From contig JAFGCA010000621.1 of the NCBI GenBank assembly GCA_016932895.1, positions 1-9,375 on the forward strand: a stretch of 9,375 nt of DNA, in the 5' to 3' direction. The position numbers were made by a program, and so were the translations under genes. The notes under the pieces were generated by a model. That model was not told the DNA's origin and did no database searches. It worked only from the letters and a program-made list of their open reading frames with translations. The DNA comes from Sedimentisphaerales bacterium (GTDB taxonomy: Bacteria > Planctomycetota > Phycisphaerae > Sedimentisphaerales > SG8-4). Below, one piece after another: positions 6,078 to 9,375 of this stretch; the first letter of the stretch is position 1; each line of letters opens with the position of its first letter.

Positions 6078-7808
6078 ATGCAATCGAAGTCTCCCTCCGC
6101 AGCCGGTCCGCCCGGCCCCCCACGTTCTGCAACCGGTGCCGAAATCATCGTCGAGGCCCTTCTGCGCCAGGGCGTCGACACCGTCTTCGGCTACATCGGA
6201 GCGTCCGTATTGCCTTTGTTTGACAGGCTTTACGACGCGCCGATCCGTTTCGTGGTTCCGTGCCACGAACAGGGTGGTTGTCACATGGCCGACGCCTACG
6301 CCCGCGCCGGCGGCAAGGTTGGCGTCGTCATTGCCACCAGCGGGCCGGGGGCCTGCAACCTCGTTACGGCTCTGGCTACGGCCATGATGGATTCCGTTCC
6401 CCTGGTCGCCATCACCGGGCAGGTTCGCACCGACCTGATTGGCGACGATGCTTTCCAGGAGGCCCCGGTCACGGGGATCACACGCCCCGTGACGAAACAC
6501 AACAGCATCGTCAAAGACGTAAGGCATTTGGAGAAAGCGATTTACGAGGCTTTTTACATTGCCTCCACGGGCCGGCCCGGGCCCGTTCTGATCGATTTGC
6601 CCGTGGATGTCGAATTCGGCGCGTGTCCGGCCTGCGGGTTGCAGGAGGTGGATCTGCCCGGCTACGGCATCCCCGCTGCGGGCCACGCAGGTCAGATCGC
6701 CAGGGCGGCCGGGGCGATCCACGGGGCCCGGCGCCCGGTTCTTCTGGCCGGGGGCGGCGTGATCGCTGCAAATGCGACCCGGGAGTTGAGGGATTTGGCC
6801 CGAAAAGCGAATTTGCCCGTGACGATGACTCTGATGGGGCTGGGCAGCTACGACCAGCGAGACCCGGCGTCGCTGGACATGCTGGGTATGCACGGCGCGG
6901 CCTATGCCAACCTTGCGGTCCAGGAATGTGACCTGCTTGTCGCCGTAGGGGCCCGCTTTGACGATCGTGTTACGGGAGATCCGGCGCGCTTCGCGCCGCA
7001 AGCGAAGATTATCCATATTGACATCGATCCGTCCAACATATCGAAAACGGTCCGCGCCGATATCCCCATCGTCGGCGATGCGAAGGCGGTTCTGGCGGAT
7101 TTGGCCGCACGGGTGGAAGGGCGTTCGAGAGAGGCCTGGTTGGCCCGGATTGCCGATTGGAAGCGCCGGTGCGCCACCGGGTACGACCGCCAGGGCGGTG
7201 CGATCAAGCCGCAGTATGTGATCGAGCAGTTGTACCGCCAGACCGACGGCGAAGCGCTGATTACCACGGGAGTGGGCCAGCATCAGCTGTGGGCCGCCCA
7301 GTTCTACAAGTTCAGGCGGCCGCGACAGCTCATTACCTCCGGCGGGTTGGGGACGATGGGCTTCGGCCTGCCCGCCGCCATCGGCGCCCAACTCGCCCGA
7401 CCGGACGCGACCGTCATCGACATCGACGGTGACCACAGCTTCAATATGACTATGGCCGAGCTGGCGACCGCCGTCCAGAACGATCTGCCCGTCAAGGTCT
7501 GCATCCTCAACAACGGCTACATGGGGATGATCCGCCAATGGCAGGAGCTGTTCTACGAGAAACGCTACGTTCACAACTGCCTGGCCAATCCCGAGTACGC
7601 CGATTTCGCCCGGGCCGTGGGCGCCGTCGGCATCACGGTCGATTCGCCGGACGCCGTCGAGCCCGCCATCGAGCGGATGCTCGCCGAAACCGGGCCGTGT
7701 GTGGTCGATTTCCGCGTCGACGCCGAAGAGAACGTCTGGCCGATGGTCCCGGCCGGGCGGGGGCTGCACGAAATGGAAGGCGTCGAGCTGCTCCAGAGAA
7801 CCATGTAG
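6078..7808 (+). CDS. ilvB: Acetolactate (acetohydroxyacid) synthase catalytic subunit, copy 1
   Basis: The product has 576 residues, the usual length for AHAS large subunits. It uses thiamine diphosphate, Mg and FAD to join two pyruvates, or pyruvate and 2-oxobutyrate, in the first common step of valine, leucine and isoleucine synthesis. The N-terminal ThDP domain holds catalytic Glu64 (HEQGG), SGPGACN (88-94) and DAFQE (124-128). The middle domain has the AHAS hallmark GARFDDRVTG (291-300). The C-terminal domain has GVGQHQLWAAQFY (398-410) and the Mg/ThDP motif from Asp452 to Asn478-Asn479. Odd points compared with copy 2: GYIGA (38-42) instead of GYTGG, Cys62 instead of Arg before HEQG, and GDH at 451-453 where GDG or GDA is usual. 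An ATG at 5910 is in frame, but the 6078 start has AGGAAAGGA 7 nt upstream and matches the start of copy 2. The GYIGA and Cys62 changes make it the more diverged copy, and it could have altered kinetics or substrate use. The family call is secure. Confidence 0.93.
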   Translation: MQSKSPSAAGPPGPPRSATGAEIIVEALLRQGVDTVFGYIGASVLPLFDRLYDAPIRFVVPCHEQGGCHMADAYARAGGKVGVVIATSGPGACNLVTALATAMMDSVPLVAITGQVRTDLIGDDAFQEAPVTGITRPVTKHNSIVKDVRHLEKAIYEAFYIASTGRPGPVLIDLPVDVEFGACPACGLQEVDLPGYGIPAAGHAGQIARAAGAIHGARRPVLLAGGGVIAANATRELRDLARKANLPVTMTLMGLGSYDQRDPASLDMLGMHGAAYANLAVQECDLLVAVGARFDDRVTGDPARFAPQAKIIHIDIDPSNISKTVRADIPIVGDAKAVLADLAARVEGRSREAWLARIADWKRRCATGYDRQGGAIKPQYVIEQLYRQTDGEALITTGVGQHQLWAAQFYKFRRPRQLITSGGLGTMGFGLPAAIGAQLARPDATVIDIDGDHSFNMTMAELATAVQNDLPVKVCILNNGYMGMIRQWQELFYEKRYVHNCLANPEYADFARAVGAVGITVDSPDAVEPAIERMLAETGPCVVDFRVDAEENVWPMVPAGRGLHEMEGVELLQRTM

Positions 7809-7896
7809 GTGTAACGCGGAGAACCGCCGCAACGCCATCAACCCGAGAGATAACGGGTAGAAACACTGGAGAAGGTGAAGCGAAAGGTCGAAAGTA

Positions 7897-7926
7897 TTGA
7901 CAGCATGGAAGTACCCGGTATATGAT
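7897..7926 (+). promoter_or_regulatory. Promoter of ilvB-like copy 2
   Basis: Perfect TTGACA (7897-7902), 18 bp spacer, TATGAT (7921-7926, five of six consensus bases). Transcription would start near 7933. The stretch before it (7809-7896) holds only weak stems such as ACCCG/CGGGT (about 7842-7859) and no convincing terminator, so read-through from copy 1 is likely as well. Confidence 0.7.
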
Positions 7927-7932
7927 GCCGGC

Positions 7933-8154
7933 CCTCGTGCGGGGTGTTGCCCGCATGAGACCCTGACGTGTCCCGTACGGTCGGGACGGTTACGGAGTCG
8001 TGGCTTGGGCAGTATCTTCAGGTGCGGCGGCGGTTCTTCACAAGCAAGAGCCGGCCGGCAGCCTGAAACGCCTTACAACGCCGCGGCCTGCCGCAATGAC
8101 GAACGGGCTCCTGACGGTAGGAGTCCTAAACGTTACTCAGGAAAGGAGTTACGT
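7933..8154 (+). promoter_or_regulatory. Structured mRNA leader of ilvB-like copy 2 (same candidate RNA as copy 1)
   Basis: The leader is about 222 nt, almost the same length as in copy 1. An extra 5' stem is TGCGGG/CCCGCA (7938-7943, 7950-7955). The shared stems are P0 (GTCCCG 7970-7975 with CGGGAC 7982-7987), P1 (GTCGTGGC 7997-8004 with GCCGCGGC 8080-8087), P2 (TTCAGG 8017-8022 with CCTGAA 8062-8067), P3 (GGTTCTT 8032-8038 with AAGAGCC 8046-8052) and the last hairpin (8105-8112 with 8119-8126, loop GACGGT). TCCTGA (8109-8114) can instead pair with TCAGGA (8137-8142) at the ribosome site AGGAAAGGAG. Blocks GTATCTTC (8012-8019) and AAGCA (8042-8046) are identical to copy 1. Function is inferred from position: control of copy 2 expression at translation. 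Confidence 0.65.
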
Positions 8155-9375
8155 ATGACAGCCAAGTCTCGCGCTTCGGCGCCTGCGCCCACAGAATCCA
8201 CCGTCAAAACCGGCGCCCAGATCGTCGTCGATACCCTGCTCGATCTCGGTGTCGATACCATGTTCGGCTACACCGGCGGCGTGGTGCTGCCCCTGTTCGA
8301 CCGGCTCTTCGACGCGCCGATCCGTTTCATCATTCCGCGCCACGAGCAGGGCGGCTGCCACATGGCCGACGCCTACGCCCGCGCCAGCGGCAAAGTCGGC
8401 GTCGTCCTGGCCACCAGCGGTCCCGGGGCCTGCAACCTGGTCACCGGCCTGGCCACCGCCATGATGGACTCGACCCCGATGGTCGCGCTCACTGGGCAGG
8501 TCCGCACCGAGCTGATCGGCAACGACGCTTTCCAGGAGGCCGACACGACGGGCATTACCCGGCCGATCACGAAGCACAACTGCATCGTCAAGGACGTCAA
8601 GGACCTGGCCCGCACGGTCCGCGAGGCCTTCCACATCGCCTCTACCGGTCGGCCGGGGCCGGTCCTGATCGACCTGCCCGTCGACGTCGAGGTCAGCAAA
8701 TACCACAGCGACGGCAAAGAGACCCCGGACCTGCCCGGATACCGGATTCGCACCCAGGGCCATGCCCGGCAGATCTCCATGGCCGCCGACGCCATCAACA
8801 AGTCCGAGCGGCCCGTCCTCTACGTCGGCGGCGGCGTCATCATCGCCAACGCCGCCGAGGAGCTGCGGACGCTCGCGGAGAGGGCGCACGTGCCCGTCAC
8901 GATGACCCTGCTGGGCCTGGGCAGCTACGACCAGCGGAAGCCCGAGTCGCTCGACATGCTCGGCATGCACGGCTCGGCCTACGCCAACTACGCCGTCCAG
9001 GAGTGCGACGTGCTCATCGCCGTCGGCGCCCGCTTCGACGACCGCGTCACCGGCAAGATCGCCACGTTCGCCCCGCACGCCAAGATCCTGCACATCGACA
9101 TCGACCCGTCGAGCATCTCGAAGAACGTGCACGTGGATATCCCGGTCGTCGGCGACGCCCGGCACATCCTCACCGAGCTGACGAAGCAGGTCGAGCACCG
9201 CCCGCGCGAGGCCTGGTTCAGCAAGATCGCCGACTGGAAGCAGAAATATCCCTTCCGCTACGATGCGAAATCGCCGAACATCAAGCCGCAGTACGTCATC
9301 GACGAGGTCTGCCGCCAGACCAACAGCGACGCCATCGTCGCCACCGGGGTCGGTCAACACCAGATGTGGTCGGCC
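8155..9375 (+). CDS. ilvB: Acetolactate (acetohydroxyacid) synthase catalytic subunit, copy 2 (3' end outside window)
   Basis: The frame is open from the ATG at 8155 to the window end: 407 residues, so about 170 are missing, including the Asp-x(24-27)-Asn-Asn Mg/ThDP motif. It aligns without gaps to copy 1 over the whole visible length and is closely similar to it. It keeps the more usual forms of key motifs: GYTGG (38-42), Arg62 before HEQGG with catalytic Glu64, SGPGACN, DAFQE (124-128), and GARFDDRVTG (291-300). The start is set by AGGAAAGGAG 6 nt upstream and by the match to copy 1. Codon choice leans more strongly to C- and G-ending codons than in copy 1, which may mean higher expression. 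It has its own promoter and structured leader. It is likely the main biosynthetic AHAS, and a regulatory subunit (ilvN/ilvH) would be expected further downstream but is not in view. Confidence 0.93.
   Translation, partial: MTAKSRASAPAPTESTVKTGAQIVVDTLLDLGVDTMFGYTGGVVLPLFDRLFDAPIRFIIPRHEQGGCHMADAYARASGKVGVVLATSGPGACNLVTGLATAMMDSTPMVALTGQVRTELIGNDAFQEADTTGITRPITKHNCIVKDVKDLARTVREAFHIASTGRPGPVLIDLPVDVEVSKYHSDGKETPDLPGYRIRTQGHARQISMAADAINKSERPVLYVGGGVIIANAAEELRTLAERAHVPVTMTLLGLGSYDQRKPESLDMLGMHGSAYANYAVQECDVLIAVGARFDDRVTGKIATFAPHAKILHIDIDPSSISKNVHVDIPVVGDARHILTELTKQVEHRPREAWFSKIADWKQKYPFRYDAKSPNIKPQYVIDEVCRQTNSDAIVATGVGQHQMWSA

Noticed and set aside
6060..7841. Long open frame on the minus strand (593 codons)
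   Set aside because: It lies exactly opposite the ilvB copy 1 gene, which has all AHAS motifs; long opposite frames are common in GC-rich genes. Its translation is low-complexity and matches no family I know.
7922..7966. Small frame MMPALVRGVARMRP that could be a Val/Leu leader peptide for attenuation
   Set aside because: Its start codons overlap the -10 element at 7921-7926, so they would not be transcribed from this promoter, and copy 1 has no counterpart.
7997..8100. Alternative closing stem in the copy 2 leader, GTCGTGGC with GCAATGAC plus GGCAG with CTGCC
   Set aside because: It pairs well but its arms are not at homologous positions in copy 1; the 7997-8004/8080-8087 pairing is at the same aligned positions in both and shows compensatory changes.
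8149..9360. Long open frame on the minus strand (403 codons)
   Set aside because: It is the same kind of shadow opposite ilvB copy 2, with a V/D/G-rich low-complexity translation. The real gene is on the plus strand and simply has no stop within the window.

Overview
The window looks like a chromosomal segment of a planctomycete, most likely of the Phycisphaerae/Sedimentisphaerales type. The reasons are a secreted protein ending in a dockerin-like pair of calcium loops, a prepilin-like protein with a C-terminal histidine-to-DG motif, an ECF sigma factor paired with a large membrane anti-sigma factor, and a GC-rich base composition with sigma70-like promoters. This assignment is inferred from gene content; no marker gene is present.

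Layout from left to right. Positions 2-436 (+) hold the 3' end of an exported dockerin-like protein. Positions 626-2425 (+) encode a 599-residue exported protein with a C39-like papain-fold domain and a tail of nine cysteines. A long hairpin (2451-2489) and a strong promoter separate it from a prepilin-like gene (2544-3341, +) whose transcript is probably leaderless or nearly so. That gene converges on and overlaps by 8 bp an anti-sigma gene (3334-5004, -). The anti-sigma gene is preceded, 9 bp away and in the same operon, by an ECF sigma-factor gene (5014 to 5553 or 5589, -) with its own promoter at 5646-5673.

The right third carries two tandem acetolactate (acetohydroxyacid) synthase catalytic-subunit genes, ilvB-like copy 1 (6078-7808) and copy 2 (8155 to past the window end). 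Each has its own promoter (TTGACA, 18 bp, TATACT or TATGAT) and an mRNA leader of about 220 nt. The two leaders align almost without gaps over about 185 nt. They share four predicted stems with compensatory base changes and end in the same element, in which CCTGA can pair either locally or with TCAGG next to the ribosome binding site. This looks like a duplicated structured regulatory RNA, possibly riboswitch-like, and is the most interesting observation in the window.

Functionally, the left part concerns export and the cell surface (dockerin-like protein, C39-like protein, pseudopilin). The middle is a signalling pair that would link an extracytoplasmic cue to transcription. The right part is the first step of branched-chain amino acid synthesis. 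No tRNA, rRNA, CRISPR array, insertion sequence or phage gene was seen.
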